Shown: piece after piece, positions 34,476 to 46,559 of the stretch
How the letters are laid out: each line of letters begins with the position of its first letter
Position numbering within the stretch: position 1 is the first letter of the stretch
Source: Hsuehochloa calcarea
Lineage: Eukaryota > Streptophyta > Magnoliopsida > Poales > Poaceae
DNA: 64,000 nt
Direction: 5' to 3'
NCBI GenBank assembly: GCA_036346395.1
Contig: CM070606.1
Coordinates: 21,252,915 to 21,316,914 of the forward strand
Position numbers and translations under genes: made by a program
The notes under the pieces: generated by a model
Told to the model about the DNA's origin: nothing
Databases searched by the model: none
What the model saw: only the letters and a program-made list of their open reading frames with translations

Positions 34476-35931
34476 GTAACGATCATATCCCCGCTGTTTG
34501 GAGCCATTTTAATCTTTAGTTTTTACCGATTAGATTTTTGTTGTGCTTTGCGCGTAGGTTCAGAAATATGAAATCTTATTATTCGCTAGGTTTCGCGTAG
34601 CTAGAGTCCGAATCCGAGGTTGGGGTCTCCTAGAGAGTTGTAGGCCTCGTCGCTAGCTTTCCATAGAGTCCTAGATCACTCAATTTGGAGTTGGGGATCG
34701 TGATTTATGAATTTTACATTGTTGTTGTTCCAGGTTTCTGTCGGGTTTCTGACAGATCATAGAAATTGTTTAATAAGAATTAGATACTGAATTTTCTAGA
34801 AGACTGCACCAACATGAAAGTTGTAGATATTTTCATAGGCTTTCTAGAGAAATAAGGATCACATTTTTTTGGATGTCTGTACTGGAAGTTGCACAAGTTT
34901 TAGTTCGCTGTTTAGAACCTCTGACAAGAATTTTATAGGGTGATTAACCTATTTAGAAGAGGCATAAGAAGGCAGAATCTGGGACACTTGCCAACTAGGT
35001 TTTAGTGGGAAAATTCATAGGATTTCCATGGGATTAAAGATCACTAATTTGGATAACCCTACTGAAAGTTATGATTTTTAGAAGTGGGTTGTCCCATTCT
35101 GGAATAGTTAGCTGTTTTTGAAAGTTGATGTTTCGGGCTGTGTTAGGGAGCGTGACCTGTCAGTATTTGTTTCTAGCAATGTTATGCCCTGAATTACTCC
35201 CTTATTAGGGTTGTTAAAAATTGTTCAGGCGGTGGTGTGGTTCCGGGGGCAGCACCCCTTTTTTACATCATGAGTCTGCGCACGGTTGAGGTAAGTATAT
35301 GGTAGAGTTGTGAACAATGGGTTGTTCACCATTATCATTTATATTAATTATCATGCTATTTATTATGCTTTTGGTAAGCTTATTCTTACACATGATATTG
35401 ATGACATTGAGTGAATGAGATTGTGATATTGAGATAATGAGGATGAGATATTGAGTTAATGAGATGGATTATGTTGATAAATAATTAAAGATATTGCATC
35501 ATTTACATTCATCATGACAGGAGTTGCATGAGTCAGGTCAGTGAGAAAGTCATGTAACTATTCCGGTGAGGTCGGTGAGAAAGATACATGACTAGTCCGG
35601 AGTGCACTAGATAAAATCCTACTTCGGTGGGGACTTCACGGGAGTGAAGGATAGAGTGTATCATCGACGGGTGAACACTCCGCTATACTGGTATCAGCTG
35701 ATGGGATGCATATGAGCATGAGCATGATGGTGCATTCGCATATGAGTAAATTGTTAAGATGTGCAACTTTACCTATATGAAATATGGCTTGATTGTTTAA
35801 GAATGAGAATGACATTAAATAGATAGATGATGATGATAACTTTGATTATGGTTGATAAACTATTGTTTATAGCTTTATTATGTATTTTCTGAGTCTTGGA
35901 CTCATTATTGCTCTATTGTTGTCTTTAGGTG
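34476..35931 (+). other. Splice-like layout of the LTR C leader
   Basis: Donor AAAGG|GTAACG at 34476, acceptor TTCAG at 35227-35228, segment 35229-35290 (62 bp), donor GAG|GTAAGTAT at 35291, hairpin GAGTC-TTG-GACTC at 35891-35903, acceptor CTTTAG at 35927-35928. The first interval is 753 bp, as in S1 and D. Confidence 0.5.
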
Positions 35932-35948
35932 ACCGTTGATGACGTTTG

Positions 35949-38114
35949 TGTAATACCCAGAAATTTAATCGAGAAAGAAGAAAAAAATTCAGGAGAAGGA
36001 GATAATCAGAAAGTCGGAGTTTTCAGTGTTTCGGAGGGGGTTTTTGCTTTTTACCGGCAACCTGGGCCTTGGGCCGCAGCCCAAGAGGCCCAAGAGGGGG
36101 GCCGGCCAAGGGGGTGCCCTCCCCCCTAACCCTAGCCGCCCCCACTCTCTCCTCTCCTCCTCCCCTTTCCCTCCCCACTCCTCCTTGAGCCGCCACCCTC
36201 CATCCCAAACCGACGCCTTGTCGCCCTTGGAGCCGCCTCCCCCGTGGTGCGCCTTGAGTTCCCCGTGCCGCCCCAAGACCCTCCGCCGCCTCCTCGCCAT
36301 CGCACGGCTGCTCATCGCCGCTCTTGTGGCCGGCCATAGGAGAGGGAAGAGAGGAGAAGGGAGGGAGGTCTTCGGGAAGCGGATCAACGTCATCCTTCAG
36401 GTCTACAAGGGTAACGAGGAGTCTCACCCGCTGTTTGATATTGTTTGGAGGTAGATTGATCGATTAGTGGTAAACCGTTATGCTGTCTGTCAGATTCCAT
36501 ATTAGATCCAGTAGTTTGTGCGCCCAGTTTTGGTATCGTAGAAGCAGAATTTGATATTTTAGTCTCCTAGAGTTTTGTTGCCCTGGTTTTTTATCTTTCG
36601 ATGGCCACTGAGATCACGAGATTCTGCCTTACGGTTTAGGAGATATGATTTATTCTTTGCGCACTATTCTGTCTGTCTGACGAGAAGGAACTGTCTATTT
36701 GTTCCTTAATTTTGACCTTGTTATTCTAGGATTCAGAACCACCACCCAACTAGGTTATTGTAGCATTTTTTATAATATTTCCAGATTGATAAATATCACC
36801 TCCATTGGATTTGTAGAATAAAAGTTATGCTATTTTTCTTTACTGTTATTATGTGGTCTGGACAGATGTGTGTCAGACATTTTCAACTGATGGTTAGCCA
36901 ATTGTCTTAACTGAATCGTTAAACCTTGTCAACTAGAGTTTCGTAGATCTGTGTGTTAAGTTTCATTGGGAATTGGTTTCATGTCGTTTCGAATTCCAGA
37001 TAATTAATTATGATTTTTCTCGTACTGTTGTCCAGTAGAGCTGAACGCTGGCTGATAAGTGTAATTGTCAGTTGGAACCCGTGGGTTGTGTTGGATAGAA
37101 AGAGGGTTATGGTAGGACACTTGTAACTTTATCATACCTTGTTATCCTTATTCCGATTATATATATTTATGTAGGCGGTGAGGCGGTGAGTGGAGGGGTA
37201 CCTTCGCTGCCTCCTAACATGTCGCCACGCGGGAGGCAAGTACTTTGTCTTTTAATATGAAATGTTGATGATTGTATGTGGATGTATTGCTAGACTTGCT
37301 ATTGATGTTCCTATGCAACATAGTATTTTCATTCTTATGTGATAAAGATTCAATGCATGTGATTCATTCCATACACGCATCGTTTTCGTTTTGACCACGG
37401 AAGTAGAAATTGAAAGACCCATCAACTCCAGTATGGGCATATAAGTCCCACCACTCCAATGTGGGCAATCTTGGACACCCGTATGAAACGTTCTTCATAC
37501 GGTATTTGGGTCCCCGGACTTTGTTAAGTACGGGCTTAAGTGAACACCGACGGGTGTATCACTCATTATACTGGTATAAGCTGTTGAGCAGTCCATTCCT
37601 TCAATGCATTCTTTCATTCCATTCATTCATGTATGTGTTCCAAGAACTGTTCATGTTTCGGTTGTAGTTGGCTTGTCCACTTTATGCTTGATTTAATATG
37701 TTTAGTACTTGCTGAGTTTCAACTCATTCTTTCTTTGTTGTTTATTTTAGGTGATCATTGATGTTGACGCTGGGCGGGAGTAGTCACACTCATACTATTC
37801 ACTCTTTTCACCTTCCTTCAGTTTTGTTAATAAGATCTGTTTATATCTTTCATTCGTAGAATGTTGAACTGTAATAAATAATGTTGATGTAGTTGATAAT
37901 TCTCCCGATGTCATGGTTGTTTAGTACTGTTTGTGGTCCTTGATCACTCCATTGTTTTAATCGTTTGTATTCAATCTTTATTACTGCTATTACTTTATGA
38001 AAGTTTGACTTCTTTATGTCCTCCTAGGAGTTATGTTTTGAATTCTTCCGCTTGATGATTACATGTTAGATCCTTTATGTAACATTTTGGCTTTCGAATA
38101 GCCAGGGTGTTACA
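35949..38114 (+). mobile_element. Solo LTR S2 (group II) inside LTR C
   Basis: 2166 bp from TGTAATACCCAG to GGGTGTTACA with perfect duplication GTTTG (35944-35948, 38115-38119). It has the same internal plan as S1: donor CAAGG|GTAACG at 36411, acceptor at 37173-37174, donor GAG|GCAAGTAC at 37236 (GC type), hairpin GAGTT-TC-AACTC at 37714-37725 and acceptor at 37749-37750. It inserted 20 bp past the second acceptor of C. Confidence 0.95.
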
Positions 38115-38463
38115 GTTTGACTCGGGAAGGACTAGCGCACATGGGATCATACACTACACCCAATTAGTTGATTCATTGGTCATGAGAAACTTTTTGTATA
38201 ATATGATGATTTATACCTAGGACATGATGGTATTGAATAGCCTTAGATGCTTGGTTTGTGTTAATCTTGGCTTATTACCTTGCTATGTTCCTAGGACTAA
38301 ATTATCTATGATTGTCATAGTATTATACTTGTGTTGTTGTGGCCCGTGGATGGGTTTTATCGTTGGTATGCTTGCTGTAATTTTATAGTAAGTTGACGTA
38401 AATTAAAATGGTTAGAGTGGTTTAGTAGCATTCTAGTCTCAATGTTGGGCTCGGGTATTACAG

Positions 38464-38480
38464 TTGGTATCAGAGTAGGC
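38464..38480 (+). promoter_or_regulatory. Primer-binding site of element C
   Basis: TTGGTATCAGAGTAGGC starts 1 bp after the LTR end and matches the tRNA-Met-type TGGTATCAGAG. Confidence 0.85.
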
Positions 38481-40949
38481 TTTAGGTCCGTGGTGAATAA
38501 GTTAGCAACTTAGGTAACTTAATTTGCTAAAATCTGTTAATGGTTAATTAACCTAAAACTTGACACACTAGTGCACAGTAGGATGGGATGGGACAAGCAA
38601 TGCATTTTTGTTTTCGTTATGTTGCATTGTTAATCTATGATATGATCTTCTATACTTATGAATTTATACTATGATTGTTATGAGATGATCTTGTATACTC
38701 ATAATTGATTATATTGGTTATGAGAGATGGTGGTTGATGTTGAGAGGTTGAGGTCATGGTTGTGGCCCTGAGCTTTGCCAGGTTACACCACCGTTCATAG
38801 TGTAGGAATAGAGAAGTAGTTACCCCGATTACTATAGTTATAGGTGTTGAGGGTGAGTTTCTTTATAAAAGTTGTTTTCTTCCTTAAGCTTGAATTTTGG
38901 CCAATTCTGGTTATAGTTGCGAATGATGGATTTTTCTTGAGTTAGTGCTTACATTCCAGCTTGATGAGTTTTTGTTGGTCTTTCTTGGTTCCATAAAGCA
39001 ATTACTTGTGAACGTTGGTTATCGGCAGGATTGATCTTTTCATGGGAGTTCTGCCCTTCCTATTGGAAAATATGAGTCAATCATTCGCTTAATATTTTGG
39101 ATAGGGACAATTTTCGTTTGCAAGCCCTTTACCATGAGGAATCTTCGACCCAACGAATTTCTTTTGGGTATTTTGAGTGTTGACGTTGAATGCTTCTATT
39201 TTATGAAAGAAAATGTTAAGAACCCTTTAGCGATGTCTTGTCGTGGTTGAGTGGGAGATTATAATCAAAGAAATTAGTGGATATGATATGGGTTATCAAA
39301 TTGGGTCTGTAGTGTGGTGCATAATCGATCTTAACTAAGATCCTTGGAAGAGAAGTTGATTAATTTGATCGTGTCCTGTAGTGGTTCTTGATGAACTGTG
39401 ATTAAGAGTATGGTTATACCCAATTAGAGTCAAAAGAGATATTAAAAAGTGTGGAATTTTGACGAACTAGTTTGACCATTAAAAATTATTTAATTGGCTA
39501 AACTTGTTGGGTTATTTGGTCTGAATGGATGAAACTAACTGTGTGAGAAGGGAAAGTCGAGGTGATGTTAGATTACTGTATTAGTGAATGTTAATCTTGG
39601 AGTTATCTTTTGTTTAATAGCATTCTAGTCTCAATGTTGGGCTGGGGTGTTACATAATCAATGATGGCAATTTGACAAATAGGTGATTAATTACTCCCAA
39701 AAGCAGTTGATATAGAGTAGCATGCAATTTGGTATAAAACAATATAATTTTGAAAACATAAGTTCAGTATGATCAAAGGATTATGACTTGCCTTGGCCTT
39801 GCTCAGTTACCACACTTTGGTTTTCAAACCTTGCTCTTGCTCCTACTCTTTGAAAACGGTCATCTAAACGATAAACATACAACGAACGAAACACCAATAA
39901 ATCGTTTAAACCAGAAACAAACAACGAATGAAGTACAAATACATCCAAAAGAAATCCAAATAAAATAATAAAAAAAGCAACAAAACCAACTCTAAAAGGA
40001 AGATCCCAATTTTATAAGAATTTAGGGACTTGAACGGGCTAAAACGGAGTTCAGACGAAGGATAACGGGATCTCAGAAGATTTAAATCTAAGAAAAAGAG
40101 AGAGAGAAAACACTATTTTATATTTTGGAATTTTAAAAAGAGAGAGAAAAATACTATTTTATATTTTGGAATTTTCTTTCAAAAGGAAATCTCGGATTAC
40201 TACGTCAGTATGATGTCAGCAAGGAAATTGAATTTTGGTTGGAATTAAATTTCTAAAGGAAAAAAGAAATTTAATCACTAAAAGGTGGGCCATGGTCTAT
40301 AGACCAGGTCCACAGAAGATGGGCTCGTGGCGCATGGTGCACCAGGTCTACGGAACAGGGACTGGTAGGTGGCGTCCACATGTTGGTGATACGGTCCACG
40401 GTGAAATAAGTATACAGACTAAGGTTAGGATCAGGCTTTGTCGTGATGACGCAAGCGACACGCGGCGCTAGGGCCGAGGTCGATAGAGGTGGAAGACATG
40501 CAACCGCCACTAGGACAGAGTGTCAGGGGCATGCCACGTCGGCTCAATGGCGTACAGAGACCGAAGGTTGATGGCGAGCGGCGGTGCAACTCCGACGATG
40601 GCGGAGCTGGCGAATGGTAGCGGCTCAGGGGGTATAGAGGGGTGCAAACGAAAGAGGAGGTGGCGGTGGACTCACTTGAATTGACACCGAGGATAGTAAA
40701 AGATAGAGGTGACCGACGGTGAGAAGGAAACAACGGCGGCGCTACAGTCTTCTACAAAGTTAGGTTCCAACGATGCTCCGGTGAAACGAAGGGGAGGGCG
40801 GAGTAGATAACGGCAACATAGTCCCAACGGTGGCGGCTGTGATAGACGAGGACTACTAATGGTGGCGCAACTCGATGAAAAACTTGAGGATTCACTCTTG
40901 GAGACTTGGTGATGACTTCGAGGGCGACGGGTAGGGCTACAAAAGGGTC

Positions 40950-43045
40950 AGTAATACTCCTAAATGGATCAGAGAAAGAAAGAGGTCGAGAGAGCGAAGA
41001 AATCGCTTTCAAATAAAAATCCTATTCGCTCGGGGGTATATGTTAATATCAGTAACCCGGGCCGCAGTTCACACCCAGAGGCCCATTAGTGGGCCGCCAC
41101 CCACCTAGGGGCCGCCAAGGGGAGTACCCTTTTCCCCCAAACCCTATTTCCTCCCTTTCCTCCCCAAGCCGCCTCCTCCCTTGTGCCGCCTCCTTCCTCC
41201 CTCCTCCTAGGCGCCTCCCTCACCTTTGGTGGCTGCCATTGAGACCCCGAGCTGCACCCCGCCTTCCAAGTGTTCTTCTTCTTCTTCCTCCGCGGCGATT
41301 TCCTTCCAATCGGGTGCGTGGAGTTGAGCTGGCCAAAGGAGGAGAGGGAAGGCTTTGGGAAGTTGTTCCTCGTCGTTCTTCGGTCTACAAGGGTAACGAG
41401 ACCCCATCGCTGTTTGATTGCGCTTGAGTTGTCGATTCCATGTTTTTGGTTGTATCGCGTAATTTCTGTTAGTAGATCGGTTCTGTACAGTAGGTTGCAA
41501 CTCGGTTTTGGGTGCCTTAGAGGCAGCATTGGATGATTTCGCCTTCTAGAGTTTTGTTCCTTATTTCATTAGCTTTCTTTGGGCACCTGGATCACAAATT
41601 TTCACCCAGTAGATTAAAAGTTATGGCTGTTTTACTACGCGTTGGTCTGTCTGTCAAAACTGATGGGTATAGTCGGTTGCACCTAGGTTTTGATCTAGTT
41701 AGAGTCAGAATCAGGTCGGCCACCCAACTAGGTTTTTGAAGATAATTTCATCATGTTTCCAGTCTGTAAAAATCACTTTAATTGGATCAGTGGTTTAAAA
41801 GTTAGAGCATTTTCTTTAGGGCTGTTCAGATTTCTGGGCAGACTGCAGTTGTAGTTTTTCAATGGATGGTTAGACCTCTGTAATGGCCGAATTAGAGTTT
41901 ACCATCAACTAGAGTTTTGTAGCCAGTTAAGTTAAGAAAATTTGTGCACTGGTTTCAGGTCTTTTGGACTTACGGTTTTTTATTGGTGAATTTTCTAGTA
42001 AAACTGCCAGATTAGGGACAATTGAATTGGTTGGGTAAATTGATCAAATTGAACTTTTTATTGAGTTAATTTGGTTAGAGATTGAGGGAGGACACGTAGC
42101 TTTTCCATACTCGCTTGTCCTCATTACGATTATTTTATATTGTAGGCGGTGAAGCGGTGAGTGGAGGGGTATCTCAATTACCTCCCAACCCGCAGTAATA
42201 CAAGCAGCAAGTAAATTGTATTCAATGTTTGATGTCCTGTATGATGTGTGAATGAATGTTTACATTTGTTTGTAGTTGTAGATGAATGCCATGTGTTCTT
42301 TTCATTTATGATTACTATTCATTATTGACATGGGATCATCATGACATGCATACATTATGTTGGTAAGACCCATCAATTCCAGTATGGGCACTTGAAATCC
42401 CATCAATTCCAAGATGGGTACGTGAGTCCACCATTCCAATGTGGGCCACGCCACGTGAGTCCACCATTCCAATGTGGGCCACGTTGACATCAGATGAAAC
42501 GCTCTTCATACGAATACTTTAAGTGAACACCGACGGTGCTTCGCCGCTATACCCAGATATGCCGCATAATGTCCATTTCCTTCAATGCACCATTCCACTT
42601 CATCCATTCATATATTCGCTTCCATTAGTGGTTCAAATTATGTTTGAGATATATTGTTCATCGTATGCTTGTTTGTTACATACGCTATTTGTCGAGTCTT
42701 TGGCTCATTCTTGCTTTATTGTCTTATTTAGGTAAATGACAAGGAAGAATGATCTTGTGGAGGGTAGTTCATCACGATGCACTCACTTTATTACAACAAA
42801 CAATTTGAGGACTTTTAATATCATTGATTATGATTTATGTTGCATTGTAATAAGCCATCATGGCCTTGTTTATCATATCTTGTCGAACTGCTTTTCTTTC
42901 AATTCGTTGATTAAGACTTGAGGATGAATGCTTGTTTCATATATTCATAATACTCGCTTCACTTGTTCATGAGATTTGATGTTATTCATTGGAAGAGTAG
43001 TGACTGTAGGTAACATCTTGACTTCCTTATAGTCGTGGTGTTACA
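40950..43045 (+). repeat. 5' LTR of element D
   Basis: Aligned by eye with 47991-50091 almost throughout. Group II landmarks: donor CAAGG|GTAACG at 41393, acceptor at 42144-42145, donor GCA|GCAAGTAAA at 42207, hairpin GAGTC-TTT-GGCTC at 42694-42706, acceptor at 42730-42731. It has a duplicated CCACCATTCCAATGTGGGCC unit near 42430-42480. Confidence 0.92.
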
Positions 43046-43048
43046 GCT

Positions 43049-43061
43049 TGGTATCGAGCGG
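43049..43061 (+). promoter_or_regulatory. Primer-binding site of element D
   Basis: TGGTATCGAGCGG, 3 bp after the LTR end. It resembles the tRNA-Met-type TGGTATCAGAGC with an indel-like difference. Confidence 0.7.
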
Positions 43062-43223
43062 CTTCGTGTCCGTGGTAATAATATTAAAATGACACACTCG
43101 TGCACAATAGGAAGGGTTGGGTAAACCATTGTTTTTCCGCAATTGCTTGGTTTTGTCCCAATTAATTTGTTTATCGCTCGTTGAGCTATGTATTTGATTT
43201 TCTTTCTGCTGTGTTGTTCATAG

Positions 43224-44345
43224 ATGGCTAGAGGTAGAGGCCGTGGTCGTGGTCGCCCACCGACCCGTAATGGTGGTCGTGGCCGCGGTCCGCAGCCTAC
43301 ATCGCCTTCGCCTCGAGGGGTTGGCCGAGCCGGCATCGAGGAGATTGCCTCACCGCGCCTCGGCTGCCGAGCCACCGCCGCAACCGCCGATCTCATTCGC
43401 ACCTTAATAAGGAGAATCAACAACTCCGCCAACAATTGCAGCGGCCATTCCTCGCGGCCGCCGCACTGTGGCGGAACTCGTGGTCGCCGCTGCTCCACCC
43501 GAGGCTAGGATGAGCCTCCGTGAGTGGATGTCGCCGTCTCGACACTTTTGACGGAGCAGTACACCGTTCAGCCGCGGACTGGTTGAGGTACATGGAGCGC
43601 CGCTTGAGCTTTAGAGCCGCATCCGCGCAGTATATGCGATTTGTGGCCTTTCACCAAGGGCCAGCCGACATCTCGTGGGAAGGGGTCCTGCCTTCCAGAC
43701 ACCAAATAGCAGGTCTTGTGACTTGGGAGGTTTTTGTGGAGAGGTTCCTGACACGCTTTATCCTCGACTCTTCATCGAGAAGATGGAGCAATCACTCCCG
43801 ACCTTTGTGCAAGGAAAATGCTCAGATTCGAGTATGAGGCCGGATTTAATAACTGCGCGCTTTGTCCCAAAGAAGGCGAGTGATGATAAAGAGAAGGCTA
43901 AGAGGTTCGCTGGGCCTCAATCAGAGTATCGCCAGATTCGGGAGCAACAGTTCACGTGACTTTAGCTCGGTGGTTGAGCAAAGCTAGAGGATGGAGTTGG
44001 AAAGAGCTCCTTCGCCGCAAGGGCATGTTTCTAGTGGTTCGGTTGTTATCGTGGATCTCGCAAAGGCCGAGCGGAGTTTCGTGGAGGTGGTGGGTCTTTT
44101 CAATGACCACCGCTAAGAGGTTTCACAAGAACCAACCTTCCCGCCCCTGCTCAAAGAAGGGCGCCTTCTTCTTCTGCGCCACGTTCTTCATCTTTCGCCT
44201 ACGCTTGCGCCCTGCTCTGTGTCGTGGCATGAAGTGCTTTCGGTGTGGTGACGGCATCGAGCTTCGAATGTTCCTTCAAGGAACATGCCAAGAAGTGGTC
44301 GAGAGGGTCACAAGTCCTCGCAGTGTAAGCAAAATCCAGCTAGTA
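43224..44345 (+). pseudogene. gag of element D (frameshifted)
   Basis: ATG 43224 opens an Arg/Gly-rich start (MARGRGRGRGRPP), as in many chromovirus gags. The core follows in other frames: AADWLRYMERRLSF then QIAGLVTWEVFVERFLTRF (43520-43800), and a helix-rich part with RFVPKKASDDKEKAKRF (to 43959). Zinc-knuckle text CFRCG and, in another frame, GHKSSQCKQNPA lies near 44229-44330. At least four frame changes are needed. Its role would be the structural particle protein. Confidence 0.8.
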
Positions 44346-44639
44346 TCATCAAATGGGAGACCGTCCCAGCAGCCTTCTTCCTCCAGCTTCCACAGAGGTT
44401 CGGGCCAGACTGACAAGCAGCCTCGCACCACAAGCACTCTCCAAAGATGGGGTCCACTGCAGCTTTCACTCCGGCGCCTCGCAGGTTCTATTGGAATCCC
44501 GCACCATCCGCCCCTCCGCTGCTTGTTCCTCCAATGGCCAAGCTTCCAGCCTTTCCGACGCAGAGTGTTGGTGCGCCTTCTGCACCGGCATCGGGGTTTA
44601 CGCCATGCCCACCCTCGAGACCTTGGGACGCCCCGATGT

Positions 44640-44970
44640 GGTGACAGTACTTTACTTGTTGATTCGCATGATGCTTTGTACGCTTGATTCGGGGCTACTT
44701 ACTGCTCGTGTCTTTGGAGTTTGTTAGAAGAGTGGGTTTGAGTTTTCACTTATATCCGAGTCGCTGGTAGTCGGCCCCAGAGGACTTATTTCTAGCTCTA
44801 CCGTCTGTCCCGTTGTTCTATTCTCGATAGATGATGAGGTTTTCACCGCGAATCTTATGGTTATTCAATTGGCACCATTCGATGTTATCCTCGGTATGGA
44901 CCGTTATTCCAATACCGTGCAAGATTTGTTGTTTCGGAAGACGGTGACCTTGCTAGCTCCTTCCTGAAGA
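44640..44970 (+). pseudogene. Protease region of element D
   Basis: An aspartic protease stretch: TLDSG (Asp-Ser-Gly) near 44680-44695, and later FDVILGMDRYSN near 44880-44915, the usual end of the domain. The frame is broken between them. It would cleave the polyprotein in a live element. Confidence 0.7.
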
Positions 44971-45079
44971 ACTCGGTATTCCAGGCGCCGCACCGTCTCG
45001 ATTCGCTTTTTGTATCGCTAATCTATTCCCTAGCCGTCGTGCATCGACCATCGGATTACTTTGCTCCTCAATGAAAAGA

Positions 45080-46460
45080 CCGATTCTTTGCAACAGATTG
45101 AGGAGATTCCAGCTAAAGGAGTTTTCCGATGTCTTTCCTATAGAACTTCCTAATGCCTCCGTGAGGAAAGTGGAGTTCCGGATTGATCTTGTTCCGAACT
45201 CGCCGTTGTCCAAGTCTCCTTACCGCTTGGCTCGCCATTTCAGAGGAATTGAAGAAACAATTGACGACTGCTGTCCAAAGGTATGATTCAATGAGCGTTC
45301 GCTTTGGGGAGCGCTGTTTTCTTTATTAAAAAGAAAGATGGCACCGGCGATGTGCATAGATTATCTGCACTTAATCAAAGCGACGGTGAAGAACAAGTAT
45401 CCTTTGCCTCGCATTGATGACCTTTTCACCAGCTGAAAGGAGCTAATATATTTTCTAAGATTGATCTCCAATGGGTTATAATCGATTCGAGTTCGTGAGC
45501 GTGATATTGATAAACGGCTTTCTACGAGGTATGGTCATTATGAGTATAAAGTTATGTCTTTTGACTAACGAATGCTCCCGCAGCTTTCATGGAAGCCATG
45601 AATAAGATGTCGCATCAATACCTTGATGATTTCGTGGTGGTATTCATAGATGATATCTTGATTTATTCCAAGACAGAGGAGGATCACACCCACCATTTGC
45701 GGTTGGTACTTGAAACTTTAAGAGAGAATCAATTCTATGCCAAGCTGAAGAAATGTGAGTTCTGGATTTCTGAAGTTGGATTTTTGGGTCACGTTATTAA
45801 TCAGAAGGGTATTTCAGTTGATCCTAGTAAGATTTCGACAGTGGTTGAGTGGAAGAGACCAACCAATGTTAAAGAAGTAAGGAGTTTTCTGGGTTTAGCT
45901 GGCTATTACCGGCGGTTTGTGGAGGGTTTTTCAACCATTGCTAAACCGATGTCCCAGTTGACACAGAAAGGTGTTAGATTCCAGTGGTCTGATGCTTGTG
46001 AGCGCAGTTTTTGCTCTTTGAAAGATAGATTAGTGACTGCTCCTATTCTTACTCTTCCTGAGCTCGGGAAGAGATTCACTATCTATTCAGATGCGTCCAT
46101 AGTTGGACTTGGTTGTGTACTCATGCAGATGGTAAAGTGATTGCCTATGCATCGAGACACCAAGAAGCATGAATGTAATTATCCCACCCATGATCTAGAG
46201 CTTGTCTGCAGTGATTCATGCTTTGAAGATCCAAGGCCATTATTTGTATGGCGAATCTTGTGATGTGTTCACCGACCACAAGAGCCTCAAATACATCTTT
46301 ACCTGTATGACTTGAACTTGAGACAGAGGAGATGGCTAGAGTTGATCAAGGACTATGATCTTACTATTCAAGACCATCCCAAGGCTAATGTGGTAGCCGA
46401 TGCCTTGAGTCGCAAGGCGACACCTCCTACCCTCGCTTGTCTTATTGCCGACTTTGAGCG
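45080..46460 (+). pseudogene. Reverse transcriptase and RNase H of element D
   Basis: LKEFSDVFPIELP (about 45110) marks the start, then broken frames with KKDG, NKYPLPRIDD and FSKIDL pieces. From 45589 to 46137 the frame is clean: YLDDFVVVFIDDILIYSK with the catalytic FIDD (45643-45654), then GFLGHVINQKG, EVRSFLGLAGYYRRF and SDAS (RNase H start). After a break, RRWLELIKDYDL and NVVADALSRK end the RNase H near 46420. Several frameshifts make it inactive as written. Confidence 0.88.
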
Positions 46461-46559
46461 TATGGATATTTCTTTCGCTTATGTACCGCATGCATCGAGA
46501 CTCGCTTGATTTTAGAGTCACTCTTCCGGATCGGTGCGAGTAGCACAACAAAGAAGATC

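Larger units (their letters stand above)
33759..39654 (+). mobile_element. Gypsy element C (5' LTR, short interior, 3' LTR stub)
   Basis: It begins TGTAATATCCCG, ends GGGGTGTTACA and has perfect target copies TAATC at 33754-33758 and 39655-39659. The 5' LTR runs to 38462 and is interrupted by S2; net length is about 2.5 kb. The interior is 38463 to about 39613, and only about 40 bp of the 3' LTR end remain (TAGCATTCTAGTCTCAATG is repeated at 38426 and 39618). No open pol frame exists. The interior resembles that of element E (39257-39560 versus 55249-55550). Confidence 0.9.

Noticed and set aside
35989..36454. Overlapping ORFs of 134-142 codons on both strands
   Set aside because: They sit in the GC-rich leader of solo LTR S2; similar open stretches occur in every group II LTR and show no domain.
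42360..42490. CRISPR-like direct repeats (CCACCATTCCAATGTGGGCC units)
   Set aside because: Only two or three short copies without uniform spacers, inside a plant LTR; a local duplication.
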